A program made the position numbers and the translations under genes. A DNA stretch of 64,000 bases, taken from positions 496,001 through 560,000 of the forward strand of contig OW568868.1 in assembly GCA_938743325.2 (NCBI GenBank). Reading direction: 5' to 3'. Below, in pieces: positions 18,699 to 28,372 of the stretch. Origin of the DNA: Pycnococcus provasolii (taxonomy: Eukaryota; Chlorophyta; Pseudoscourfieldiophyceae; Pseudoscourfieldiales; Pycnococcaceae). How positions within the stretch are numbered: position 1 is the first letter of the stretch; each line of letters opens with the position of its first letter. A model generated the notes under the pieces. That model saw only the letters and a list, made by a program, of their open reading frames with translations, made no database searches and was not told the DNA's origin.

Positions 18699-20897
18699 TT
18701 AGCTTTCTTGCACCCAGGCGGTTTCAGAAAAAGCTACCAGTACGCGTCTGTCCTCCTCGCGTAGATTTGCAACGCGAAGAATCTTACCTTCGCGGGAGAA
18801 ATGCTCGCCAATGTCGCTCAAAGCCGCGGCACCCGAAACGTCGAGAACCCGGCATTCGTGCATGTCAATCAGCACCTCCCTGGCAACAAGCGACTTATGA
18901 GGCTGCACACTTCGCTTGAGTTCATCGACGGTGCCGAAAAAGAGTGATCCCGATGCAACGTAGCGATTCACCACGGAATTGTTCGGGTCCCTTTTTGCCT
19001 CCACATGTAGCGACGACGCTTCCACCGCACAGCGAGAGATGGCGGCTGCGCAAAGTCCAGCCACGAAACCCGTGGCGGCATTGCCCACAGCTGTACCAAC
19101 TAGCGCGACAGCAAAGGTGGTAGCATCTCCACCGCGAAATCTCGAAACCTCCGTCAACGTCTGCAACGCGGGCATTCGACGCCACAGCGGCACCTCTGCA
19201 AGCTTTGCCGCGGGAAGGGCGTGGTCCAGTCCCATATCGCCGGTTGAAGTGGACGACGATGTGCTATCGATGGGTGGGAAAACGTTGGTGGCAGGTGCGC
19301 TTACCAAAGCTGCGCCGACGAGTGATCCTGCGACGCATCCGAGGGGAACAAGCTCAAGCATTGGTGCAACGAAAGCGCATGCGCAAATGATGCTCACCGC
19401 GGTGACGAGCCCGCAGAGCGTGCCACGCGATCCGAGAAGAGCCGCGCGGTACGTGCTTGACGCGGACGGTGCACCCGCAAGACCACCAAATAAGCCTGCC
19501 GCGACGTTTGAGATTCCCGACGTGAGCAGTGCACGTTCAACGACGATCCAGCTACTAATCGATGAGAAGGATGGAGAGCTGCTGGTGCTGCCCGTGGCGG
19601 TAGTGGCGGTGGCGGCGGCGGAGGCTGCTGCGGTGGGAACAGAGGAGGTCGTCGGCGAGGAGACGATCCAAACGTCGCCCGAGCGAGCTGGCGACTGTTC
19701 TTCGGCATCTGTCGTCTGAGATGGTGGAAGTGGCGGTGCAATTGACATCACTCGCGTTTCGCATGTGCTCGTCTCCACGGCGCTGGCAAGTGCGATAGCC
19801 ATGGCATACGGGAGCGCATTCAAGATGTCTACGAGCGCCACCGATGGCAGACGTGGCGGCCAAGACCACGAGCCTCCAGACAGCATGGCGATGTCACCGA
19901 GGACTCGGCATTCCGCCCCAAAGGCATTTGCGCAGAGAGACACTATCGCGAGTGCGGCAAATGGCGCGGGAACGATGCGCGACACTGTTGATGGAAGCAG
20001 GCTTGGAAGCACGAGCGTGAGCAAAGCTGTCGTGCCTGCGAGCTGCACGGCGGAGTCGCGACCGAAGTGCATGACGCCGTTGATGTCAGCAACCTGAACG
20101 TTCTCGAGCTGCGCGACGCCGAGCGTGAATGCGACGCCGAGTGCGATTCCGAGCGCGATGGGTCGCGCGAGTGCGAAGCGCACCGCCCGCGTGGCTCCGC
20201 TGAACGATGCGGCGCACTGCATCAGTCCTGCCATGGCGACGGCGAGGAAGCACGCCTCCGGCCCTAGGTCAGCGACGACGGGTGCTGCGACGATGGCGGC
20301 GGATGGCGAGACGGTTCCCACGAGTCGCGGCACGTGCGTCGACGTCGGCGATGCGAGCGCGGTGACGACGGCGTGCACTGCGGCGCTGAACAGTCCTGCG
20401 AGCGGGTGTAGTCCCGCCGCGAGTGCGAGCGCCAGGGCGAGCGGCATGGCGGAGAGCGCGCACGCGATTCCAGCCGAAGCTTCTTTCGTGACTTGGCTTT
20501 TTCTTTGATTAAGCTGCTGCGAGTGCGAATGCTGTGAAGATTCTGGATCGGATTGGGATGGGGAGGAGGTGGTGGAAGCTGCTACTACTAAGGCTGTGCT
20601 GCGTGATGATGGTGGTCCAAGTTGTCGTCGTCGGCAAGGCTTCACTCGTGATGATGATGCTTGTCTAAAAAAGACGGTGCAACTGATGCAGCTTTTTCTT
20701 TGGTTTCGGCCGGGGTTGTTTGTGTTAACAGTATTCTTCACGGTGCTGTTTTTCAAAGAGCCGGCCCAGGCCAAGCTTGGGACTCTTAGGGAGGATCGTG
20801 CGAGTGGCTTTGGTGGTGATGGTGACATCGCCGCCTGCAAGATCGTGGGCATTCTTCGCACGCGAGAACAATCTCGGAGCGACAGTTGAGGTGACAT
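18699..20897 (-). CDS. SulP/SLC26-type anion transporter with C-terminal STAS domain
   Basis: 732 residues. The N-terminal ~115 residues are basic and Ser-rich (possible organelle leader). The membrane core starts near KEASAGIACALSAMPLALAL and includes SulP-typical blocks (VGTVSPSAAIVAAPVV, LLTSGISNVAAGLFGGLAG, LVPLGCVAGSLVGAAL). A Ser/Thr/Ala-rich insert of about 60 residues (near SPARSGDVW) interrupts the core. The end is a STAS domain (SGSLFFGTVDELK ... VLIDMHECRVLDVSGAAAL). The family carries sulfate, bicarbonate or other anions; the substrate cannot be told. It is convergent with the nucleotidase gene (78 bp apart). ATG at 20897 is the first in frame; a later start is possible. Confidence 0.82.
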   Translation of the reverse strand: MSPQLSLRDCSRVRRMPTILQAAMSPSPPKPLARSSLRVPSLAWAGSLKNSTVKNTVNTNNPGRNQRKSCISCTVFFRQASSSRVKPCRRRQLGPPSSRSTALVVAASTTSSPSQSDPESSQHSHSQQLNQRKSQVTKEASAGIACALSAMPLALALALAAGLHPLAGLFSAAVHAVVTALASPTSTHVPRLVGTVSPSAAIVAAPVVADLGPEACFLAVAMAGLMQCAASFSGATRAVRFALARPIALGIALGVAFTLGVAQLENVQVADINGVMHFGRDSAVQLAGTTALLTLVLPSLLPSTVSRIVPAPFAALAIVSLCANAFGAECRVLGDIAMLSGGSWSWPPRLPSVALVDILNALPYAMAIALASAVETSTCETRVMSIAPPLPPSQTTDAEEQSPARSGDVWIVSSPTTSSVPTAAASAAATATTATGSTSSSPSFSSISSWIVVERALLTSGISNVAAGLFGGLAGAPSASSTYRAALLGSRGTLCGLVTAVSIICACAFVAPMLELVPLGCVAGSLVGAALVSAPATNVFPPIDSTSSSTSTGDMGLDHALPAAKLAEVPLWRRMPALQTLTEVSRFRGGDATTFAVALVGTAVGNAATGFVAGLCAAAISRCAVEASSLHVEAKRDPNNSVVNRYVASGSLFFGTVDELKRSVQPHKSLVAREVLIDMHECRVLDVSGAAALSDIGEHFSREGKILRVANLREEDRRVLVAFSETAWVQES

Positions 20898-21019
20898 GAT
20901 CGCTGTTTCAGATAAAAGGGGGTTTGTTGTTGTTGGGAATGCGCGAACGAACGGAACTTAACCTTAGTTATGAACCGGCTTGGCTTCTTGCCACACAGTG
21001 AAGTCTACATTGACATATA

Positions 21020-21376
21020 TTGACCACTTCAACAGGCGTGAATGCAAGACCGGGCAATCCCATGAAGGCCATGAGGGAAAGCTCTTGACCACTTCAACAG
21101 GCGTGAATGCAAGACCGGGCAATCCCATGAAGGCCATGAGGGAAAGCTCTTGACCACTTCAACAGGCGTGAATGCAAGACCGGGCAATCCCATGAAGGCC
21201 ATGAGGGAAAGCTCTTGACCACTTCAACAGGCGTGAATGCAAGACCGGGCAATCCCATGAAGGCCATGAGGGAAAGCTCTTGACCACTTCAACAGGCGTG
21301 AATGCAAGACCGGGCAATCCCATGAAGGCCATGAGGGAAAGCTCTTGACCACTTCAACAGGCGTGAATGCAAGACC
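21020..21376. repeat. 65-bp tandem repeat, about 5.5 identical copies
   Basis: Unit begins TTGACCACTTCAACAGGCGT. Copies start at 21020, 21085, 21150, 21215, 21280 and 21345 (last one partial). Full copies look identical. A diverged partial copy follows at about 21423. It lies in the divergent promoter region between the SulP and NTRC genes. Confidence 0.95.
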
Positions 21377-22006
21377 GATTGGATCTCAGCGGCTCAGCCT
21401 CAGCGGCCGGGACCATCTCGCTCTTGACCACCTGAACAACTGTGATTCCCTAAAGGTACGATAAAGTTTAAGGGTCCCCACGTGGTTCTCGCCCCCGGGG
21501 CGGTGCCAATGCCCCCGGGGGTGCCAATCCCCAAGTGGAAGTCCCAATTACTTCTAAAGTTTTAGTGATTGGACAATAACCACCCAGGGGATCCCTTCAT
21601 GAACCTTCATGGAAACCTTAGACTACGAACCGAGATCTGGGCCAAAAGAGGTATCCCCACCCAGAGGTGGCACCGCCTTTCTCCCCGGACCCGGGTCCGA
21701 GGCTGCCGAGGGTCCCGGGGGAAATCTTCGCCATGTGGTGAAATCGTGTGGCATAGGGGCCCCCAGTGGACTTGGAAATCTGTTCGTTTAGATTTCACTC
21801 GCAGGCCCAGAAGAGAGAAATCAATGCCACCTTGAACTCCCACTCTGCTGGGAACTCTTTTGAAGAAATAACGGGGATTTTCATCGTAGAGGGTTTTGGT
21901 GATTTTGGTCCTACCGTAGAGGCCCTTCTCTCCCTGGGAACAAACGTCATCGCCATCCTCAGAGGAATTCGACGCCACACATATCTACGTAGTGTGAGCT
22001 CTCGCG
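21377..22006. other. Intergenic region upstream of NTRC
   Basis: Contains CCCCCGGGG repeats (21490-21530), the palindrome CGGACCCGGGTCCG (about 21690) and a GGTATCCCC motif (21651-21659). A 123-codon open frame on the minus strand (21607-21978) has no recognisable domain; I do not call it. Confidence 0.4.
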
Positions 22007-23824
22007 ATGTCCTTGGGATTACCCTCTTTAATACAGGGAAGCCATGTTCGTGGGGCTTTGTTGTCGGGCCCACTTCCGTGTGGCGGAACGCGTGCACCTA
22101 CGTATCACCACCCCTCCGCTCCTTCATCCTCATCATCATCCTCTGTCTTTTGTGCTAGGAGGGGAAACTCGGTAGCGTCTTCGTCTTCGTCGTCAGCACC
22201 ACTTTCCTCTTCTTCGCTTCTCAATAGGGGCTCGTCTTCTTTTGGGGTTTCTTTGGGAGCAGTTTCCATCTCGAGGAGAACGTCGTCGTGCTGCGCCGCT
22301 TCGTCGTCGTCGGCGTCGTCAACATCAGCATCAGCATCATCCGACTCGGCTTCTGCTGCTGAGAATGAAAACGTCGAGAACGTTGTCATCGTCGGATCGG
22401 GACCCGCGGGATACACCGCGGCGATCTACGCAAGCAGGGCATCGTTGAGGCCGCTCATGTTCGAGGGTGTCTCGGCAGGGGGCGTGCCGGGTGGACAGCT
22501 CATGACAACCACAGAGGTGGAAAACTTCCCAGGGTTTCCCGAGGGAATCACAGGACCCGACCTCATGGAACGTATGCGAAACCAGGCGGAAAGGTGGGGC
22601 GCAGATCTCCTCACGGAGGATGTCGTCAGCATCGACCTCAACGGAGGAACGCCGCCGTTCAGGATCACCGGAACAGACACGGAGGTGCTCGCGAACGCAG
22701 TGATCGTCGCGACGGGAGCCACCGCCAAAAGGCTCGGCCTGCCCTCAGAGCACACCTTCTGGAGCCGAGGAATCAGCGCGTGTGCCATCTGCGACGGTGC
22801 AAGTCCAATCTTCAAGCGCAAGCCTGTCGCGGTTGTCGGCGGAGGGGACACGGCACTCGAGGAGGCGCTGTACCTCACCAAGTATGCCAGCAAGGTGTAC
22901 CTGCTCGTGCGCAGCTCGATGCGCGCGTCGATGACGATGCAGGAGCGCGTGAAAGCGCACCCCGACATTGAGATTCTGACAAACGTCACGTGCGATGACG
23001 TGCTCGGCGACCCGAAGACGGGCGCGATGAACGCGGTGCGCGTCGTGCCAACGGACGGCAACGGCGACTCGCGCACAATTTCCATCTCGGGAATGTTCTA
23101 CGGCATCGGCCACACACCCAACAGCGCGGTGCTCAACGGCCAGGTGGACCTCGACGAGGCTGGGTACGTGAGCGTCACGGACGGGTGTCGCACGTCCATG
23201 CCCGGCGTGTTCTGCGCCGGTGACCTGCACGACACCGAGTGGCGCCAGGCCATCACCGCCGCGGGAAGCGGATGCATGGCGGCGATCGCCACGGAGCGGT
23301 ACCTTGCGGAGAACGACCTCCTCGTCGAGGTGAAGTCCGTGCCGACGCCCGCGCAGCAGGAGGCACAGAAGGTGGCAAGCGCTAACAAGGCTGCAGCCGA
23401 GGATACGCAGGAGCTCGTTGAGGAGAGCAAGGAAACGTTCGACATCACGCAGACGTACCACAAGGGGCAGTTTGCGCTGCGCAAGTTGTACCACGAGTCG
23501 CCACGATCCATCGTCAAGGTGCTGTACACGTCGCCGACGTGCGGACCATGCCGTGCGCTCAAGCCGATACTGCGCAAGGCGGTGGCGGACATCGACGAGA
23601 TGGATTCGAATGGTGTGCATTTCGTGGAGATTGACATCGAAGCGGATCCGGAGATTGCAGAGGCGGCGGGTGTCACGGGTACACCGACTGTGCACATCTT
23701 CAAGGAGAAGGCGCGTGTTGAGGTGATGACGGGAGTCAAGGGCAAGTCCGAGTACAAGAAGGTGATGGCAGGGCACATTGGCCTGGAGATTGACACGACT
23801 TCGAAGATTGGCGTTTCACGCTAG
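22007..23824 (+). CDS. NTRC: NADPH-thioredoxin reductase C (plastid NTRC: reductase fused to thioredoxin)
   Basis: 605 residues. A long Ser-rich plastid transit peptide (about 1-122) precedes the reductase. FAD site [20 protein letters not shown], active-site disulfide CAICDG, NADPH site [14 protein letters not shown] and the second FAD motif VFCAGDLHD are all present. After a linker of about 55 residues the thioredoxin domain follows with active site [12 protein letters not shown] (CGPC). In plants and cyanobacteria NTRC reduces 2-Cys peroxiredoxin using NADPH, keeping plastid redox balance in the dark. The ATG at 22007 is the first in this frame. The fusion is characteristic of oxygenic phototrophs and supports the green-alga assignment. 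Single exon. Confidence 0.96.
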   Translation: MSLGLPSLIQGSHVRGALLSGPLPCGGTRAPTYHHPSAPSSSSSSSVFCARRGNSVASSSSSSAPLSSSSLLNRGSSSFGVSLGAVSISRRTSSCCAASSSSASSTSASASSDSASAAENENVENVVIVGSGPAGYTAAIYASRASLRPLMFEGVSAGGVPGGQLMTTTEVENFPGFPEGITGPDLMERMRNQAERWGADLLTEDVVSIDLNGGTPPFRITGTDTEVLANAVIVATGATAKRLGLPSEHTFWSRGISACAICDGASPIFKRKPVAVVGGGDTALEEALYLTKYASKVYLLVRSSMRASMTMQERVKAHPDIEILTNVTCDDVLGDPKTGAMNAVRVVPTDGNGDSRTISISGMFYGIGHTPNSAVLNGQVDLDEAGYVSVTDGCRTSMPGVFCAGDLHDTEWRQAITAAGSGCMAAIATERYLAENDLLVEVKSVPTPAQQEAQKVASANKAAAEDTQELVEESKETFDITQTYHKGQFALRKLYHESPRSIVKVLYTSPTCGPCRALKPILRKAVADIDEMDSNGVHFVEIDIEADPEIAEAAGVTGTPTVHIFKEKARVEVMTGVKGKSEYKKVMAGHIGLEIDTTSKIGVSR

Positions 23825-24059
23825 AATTGCCTTGTGAGGGAGTAAGAGAGAGAGAGAGAAAAAGAAAATTTCTAAAAAGAAAATGAGAGTGATTTTGGAG
23901 AATTGTTTGCTTGGGAAAAAAAATGTGATGAAATGAAAGGGAATAATAATTAAAAGTAAAAAGAGAGTGACACATTTTTTTTCATGACGGCGGATAAACA
24001 AAAAACGAACATATAAAAAAAGGAAAAGATGGCAAGATAATAAGTCGAGAAAGCCTTGT
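23825..24059. other. Purine-rich convergent 3' spacer
   Basis: GA-rich (AGAGAGAG) and A-rich sequence between the convergent NTRC and MetRS stop codons; no gene seen. Confidence 0.5.
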
Positions 24060-27000
24060 TTACTTGATGCCAGCATTTTTCACGCTTTTGCTTTTGCACG
24101 GTCCCTTGGATGTTGTAAATGCAACGTCCTTGTACTTCGCAATGCACGCACCATCCGTGGCAAAATCAGGCTGAACAGCCTCCCACATCTTTTTCTTTGG
24201 TGGCATGAATGGTGACTCAGGTTCGGGTACACCGTCGACATCAGTGTATCCTGGGAAGAGAACGCGCTCGCCATTTGGTACGCCCTCAGGAGGCTCGATA
24301 AACTCAACCTTGCCATCTTCGCCCGTCCCACACAGCACCATGCCCTGCGACTCCACGCCTCGCATTTTCGCTGGCTTCAAGTTGCACACGACGAGAACGC
24401 GACGATTCTGCATTTCCTCCAGCGAGTAGTGCTTAACCAGGCCGCTCACCACCGTTCGTGGACCACTCTCCTCGCCGAGGTCAATCTTCTCGACGTACAA
24501 AGCATCTGCATCTGGGTGCTTGCCCACCTCCGTGATGGTTCCCACCTTAATCATCACGCGTGACACGTCGAGAGGGCCTGCCGCAGCTTTGGCGGCGGGA
24601 GCGCCGCCCTTCTTCGGTGCGGGAGCCGGTGCTGTCGCCTTGGCATCCCCACCAGACTTCTTATCCTTTGCCTTTGCCGCTTTCTCCTCGCGCTCCGCCT
24701 GGCTACCGCCGAAGCGTTCGCGGAACGTCTCAACCATGTCATCCGTCAGCTCCTCGAAGAGCGGGAAGAGGTCCGAGGAGATGGGTGCGCCCTGAGGCAT
24801 GAGCGTGTGTGGTGCGATGGCTCCGTCGAGCAGCTCCGACGTGAGCAGGATCGCAGAGTGCACGCTCGGCTTGTCGGCGCTTTTCCCACCACTTCCATCC
24901 TTCAGATTCAGCTGCTGCAGCAAAGCTGCCGTCACCTGAGGCATGAACGGGCAGAGCAGTGCGGCGAGCACTCGCACGATACCCAGCGCGGCGAGAATGT
25001 AGTCGCCGCACATCTCCACATCCTCCTTCACCTTCACCCAAGGCGCGGTGGACTGGAAGAACTGGTTCGCCAGCTTGGAATACAGCATCGCCTTCTTCAG
25101 ACCCTCACGTAGCTGCATCTTGTCCATGTGCTCGATGTAACCCGCAATCTCCTTCTTCGCATCCTTCCCAAATTCCTCAATCTCCTTCAGACCCTTGCCC
25201 GACCACTTCGGAACCTTGCCCTCGAAGCGAGCCTCCGTGAACTTGAGAGCTCTAAGGCAGAAGTTGCCGACATTCGCGAGCAGCTCGTTGTTCAGGCGTG
25301 CCTGGAAATCTGGCCAGCGGAACTGCGCATCCTCCGTCTCGGGGCGTACGGAGAGAAGGTAGAAGCGCCAGGCGCTCGAGATGATGTTTGTATCGCGCGC
25401 ATCCGTCCCGAACACGCCCACGCCACGGCTCTTCGAGAATTTCGTGTCCTCGTAGTTCAGGTACTCTGTGACGGAGATCTTGTTCATCAGCGTCCACGGC
25501 TCGGGATGTGCGGCAAGCAGGCAGCTGGGAAACATCACCGTGTGAAAAGGCACGTTGTCCTTGCCCATGAATTCGACGTACTCTAGGTTTCCATTCTCGC
25601 CGGATGACGACGACGACGCAGACCCTTCGAGGAACGCGCGCCCCTTGCCACTTTGCCACCACTCCTTCCAGTGCTCCTCGCAGTACGCCTTTGTCATCGA
25701 GATGTACCCGATGGGCGCGTCGAACCACACGTAGAACACCTTGTGCTCGAATCCCTTGAGTGGCACGGGAACGCCCCACGTGAGGTCTCGCGTGATGCAC
25801 CGCGCCTGAAGTCCCTTCTTCATCCAAGCCTCGGTGATGCCAACGCAGTTGTCGCTCCACCCTCCGCTGGCGCTCGCCTTGTCGATGTACACCCTCAGCT
25901 TTTCCTGCACCTTGGGCAGGTCAAGGAAGATGTGCGTCGTGCTCTTGAGCACGGGAGTCGCGCCGCTCATCTTGCACTTCGGGTTGATCAGCTCCGTGGG
26001 GTTGAGCAGCGCGCCGCACTTGTCGCACTGATCACCGCGTGCATCGTCGTACTTGCACTTCGGGCACGTGCCCACCACGAAGCGGTCGGCAAGAAACTTG
26101 TTCAGCGCGGGACTGTACAGCTGGTCGATCGTCTTTTCGTACGTGTAGCCGTTGTTGTGAATGGTCTTAAACAGCGCCTGGCAAACCTCCTTCTGCTCAG
26201 GCTCGGACGTGCGCCCAAAGTGGTCAAATGCAATGTCGAACCAGTCGTACACCTCCTTGTGGATGACATGGTACTTGTCGCAGATCTGCCTCGGCGTGAG
26301 CTTCTCCTCGAGAGCCTTCGTCTCCGTGGCAGTTCCGTACTCGTCTGTTCCGCACACGTACAGCACCTGGTCACCGCGTAGGCGTCGGTATCGCGCGTAG
26401 CAGTCCGCGCTGAGAACGCAGCCGATGATGTTTCCGAGGTGCGGAACGTTGTTCACGTACGGCAGGGCGGATGTGATCAGCACGTTCTTCTTGTTCGCCA
26501 CCGGTCGAATCTTACCTGTGGCGCCTGCACATGGGTCTGGCAGTCGTCCACGTTTGCTGAGAGAGATGGCGGGTGGCGCGTTCTTGTCCTTTTTCGCCTT
26601 TTTGGATTCCTTCTTTGATTCTGTTGTGGCTGTGGTGGAATTTTCAAGGGTAGCAGGAGCCTTCTTGTCCTTCTTATCTTTTTTGTTTCCTTCCGACGAC
26701 GACGACGACGTTGCTGCCACCATGGGAGGGAGCGGCTTAGGTGTGGGTGGTGGTGGAGGCGCGGGTATGCTGGTGGGTGGTGCAGGCTTTGGTGTCGCCT
26801 GTTTGTTCGCTCCAGGCAGTGCGTCCCACTGCTTGGTTCCGCCGACGATGGCTTTGTGCTTGGCCATAGATGCCATGAACGCCTTGACGTTTGCATATTC
26901 TTGCACGACATCTTCGGGTGTCGTTAGCAACGTGCAGAAGATGGCAATATCCGCGACTGTGGCTTCCGGCGTTCCCGCGAGTGTTTTGCTTTTCGCGAGA

Positions 27001-27437
27001 GCGTCGTCAATCTGCTTCAGGGCCGATTTGACGTTCGTCGTGTTTCGGTCGTATATGGCTGGCGCGAGCGTGTGTGTATCAAAAGCGAGCCACGACTCCA
27101 TGCGCGCGAGAGCCGCCGATTCCGACGTGATGAGCGTCGACTTGATCGCTTTCGCAAGGCTCACAAGAATTACGTTCGGCGAAGTCACGACCACAATGTG
27201 GCTGGCGGCCGCATTAGAAGGAGAGGTGATTGCGAGTACCGCCGAAGAACCCTCTGGGGCAGCGACCCCATCGAACATGCCAAACGACCCCGACGACGCC
27301 GACGACGACGAAGGCAACCCATCGACGGAACTAACCAAAGAGACTGAAGATGAAGACGAAGACGCCGATGCCAATACAGATAGTGCTTTCAACGACGCGG
27401 AGTCGTAGGGAGAAACAAACAGCTTCAAAGAAGACAT
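24060..27437 (-). CDS. MARS: Methionyl-tRNA synthetase with N-terminal GST-like and C-terminal EMAPII-type tRNA-binding domains
   Basis: 1125 residues, single exon. The N-terminal ~190 residues resemble a GST-C-like domain. A Lys/Pro-rich linker (about 215-290) leads to the class-I core: NVLITSALPYVNNVPHLGN (HIGH-type HLGN), YVCGTDEYGTATE, a zinc-knuckle insert (CPKCKYDDARGDQCDKC), WFDAPIGY and a KMSKS-type motif (DTKFSKSRG). After the anticodon helical domain and a Lys/Ala linker, residues about 950-1050 form the EMAPII/Arc1p OB fold (VMIKVGTITEVGKHPDADAL), which binds tRNA non-specifically. The three-part layout matches cytosolic MetRS of eukaryotes. ATG at 27437 begins MSSLKLFVSP. A CCCTAA-type box lies about 55-75 bp upstream. 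Confidence 0.95.
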   Translation of the reverse strand: MSSLKLFVSPYDSASLKALSVLASASSSSSSVSLVSSVDGLPSSSSASSGSFGMFDGVAAPEGSSAVLAITSPSNAAASHIVVVTSPNVILVSLAKAIKSTLITSESAALARMESWLAFDTHTLAPAIYDRNTTNVKSALKQIDDALAKSKTLAGTPEATVADIAIFCTLLTTPEDVVQEYANVKAFMASMAKHKAIVGGTKQWDALPGANKQATPKPAPPTSIPAPPPPPTPKPLPPMVAATSSSSSEGNKKDKKDKKAPATLENSTTATTESKKESKKAKKDKNAPPAISLSKRGRLPDPCAGATGKIRPVANKKNVLITSALPYVNNVPHLGNIIGCVLSADCYARYRRLRGDQVLYVCGTDEYGTATETKALEEKLTPRQICDKYHVIHKEVYDWFDIAFDHFGRTSEPEQKEVCQALFKTIHNNGYTYEKTIDQLYSPALNKFLADRFVVGTCPKCKYDDARGDQCDKCGALLNPTELINPKCKMSGATPVLKSTTHIFLDLPKVQEKLRVYIDKASASGGWSDNCVGITEAWMKKGLQARCITRDLTWGVPVPLKGFEHKVFYVWFDAPIGYISMTKAYCEEHWKEWWQSGKGRAFLEGSASSSSSGENGNLEYVEFMGKDNVPFHTVMFPSCLLAAHPEPWTLMNKISVTEYLNYEDTKFSKSRGVGVFGTDARDTNIISSAWRFYLLSVRPETEDAQFRWPDFQARLNNELLANVGNFCLRALKFTEARFEGKVPKWSGKGLKEIEEFGKDAKKEIAGYIEHMDKMQLREGLKKAMLYSKLANQFFQSTAPWVKVKEDVEMCGDYILAALGIVRVLAALLCPFMPQVTAALLQQLNLKDGSGGKSADKPSVHSAILLTSELLDGAIAPHTLMPQGAPISSDLFPLFEELTDDMVETFRERFGGSQAEREEKAAKAKDKKSGGDAKATAPAPAPKKGGAPAAKAAAGPLDVSRVMIKVGTITEVGKHPDADALYVEKIDLGEESGPRTVVSGLVKHYSLEEMQNRRVLVVCNLKPAKMRGVESQGMVLCGTGEDGKVEFIEPPEGVPNGERVLFPGYTDVDGVPEPESPFMPPKKKMWEAVQPDFATDGACIAKYKDVAFTTSKGPCKSKSVKNAGIK

Positions 27438-27561
27438 GCTGACGAGGAATGATTCCGGAATGGAGATAACAAAAGGGGAAGATGGCGGCGCCTACCCGTA
27501 ACCCTAGCCCTGAACCCCTAATCAGGATGGGGAGTTTGTGAATTTACACATGTATGTTAGT

Positions 27562-28227
27562 TTAGTACCTGTCGACGGGCTTCAAATGGACTTCGCCAAC
27601 ACCCTCGCGTCTCACGACAATGTCGACTCTACTCATGCCGAACTGGTCCGCATTCACGTTCGCTGTCACCTTGCGCGTCAAAAAACCGCCATCGAGAACC
27701 GTCCCGCGCCGCTTGCCGCGACCGTGAGGGACTTTCGCGCGCAACTCAACGCCGGCGTCGTCCACGTACGTGAACACGAGGAACGGGTACAGCGGTTCGT
27801 CAAAGAGACCGAAGATCCATAAACCTCCACCGTCGAGCGGATTCTCCGACTTCGCGTCAGGATCCTCGCAAAGAAGCCACCTTCCAAGTTCCGTTCCATC
27901 GTCGACAGTGCGCACAACGCCCTGCGGCGGCTCGTACCCTTCGTCGCAGTCGAATACCACGCGCGTCGTGTTTGCCGACTCGTCGTCCTTCATCTTCGTG
28001 CGCATCACCCACGTCGTCGTGGCGTCGAGCGTCGCCTTCGGGCCGGAGTATTTATCATCACCTTCCCCGTCGTCGTTGGAGGAGTCGGATGGGTTCGAGA
28101 ACGCCTTGAATAGGCACTGCGCGTGCACTGATCTGCTGCGCCTGCGAATAAAGGTGGTGAGGAGGGCGCGTGGTCTGATCGAGGTCGATGAGCGCGCGTG
28201 CAATGAGCGCGAGGTCGATGGCACCAT
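27562..28227 (-). CDS. Conserved-looking protein with probable plastid transit peptide, function unknown
   Basis: 221 residues. The first ~40 residues are Ser/Arg/His-rich with almost no acids, as in plastid or mitochondrial leaders. The remainder (KATLDATTTWVMRTKM, RVVFDCDEGYEPPQG, LWIFGLFDEPLYPFLVFTY, a Lys/Arg-rich turn, then GEVHLKPVDRY) is a compact alpha/beta-looking domain that I do not recognise. MetRS lies beyond its 3' end (its start codon is 125 bp away) in the same orientation. ATG at 28227 is the first in frame; a telo-box-like CGTAACCCTAAC lies about 115 bp upstream. Function is not assigned. Confidence 0.65.
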   Translation of the reverse strand: MVPSTSRSLHARSSTSIRPRALLTTFIRRRSRSVHAQCLFKAFSNPSDSSNDDGEGDDKYSGPKATLDATTTWVMRTKMKDDESANTTRVVFDCDEGYEPPQGVVRTVDDGTELGRWLLCEDPDAKSENPLDGGGLWIFGLFDEPLYPFLVFTYVDDAGVELRAKVPHGRGKRRGTVLDGGFLTRKVTANVNADQFGMSRVDIVVRREGVGEVHLKPVDRY

Positions 28228-28372
28228 CGATCGCGATCGCGATCGGAGGAGGAGGGAACGAGAATGCCAACAATCCCAAAAAAAGGGGAAACCGCAACCA
28301 ACTACCGCAACCCCGAACCCCGAAAACAGGTTTGGTACCCTATCGTAACCCTAACTGAAAGTCTGAAACCCC

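Noticed and set aside
21607-21978. 123-codon minus-strand frame divergent from NTRC
   Set aside because: Start would be only 28 bp from the NTRC start, and no recognisable domain or targeting signal; insufficient support.
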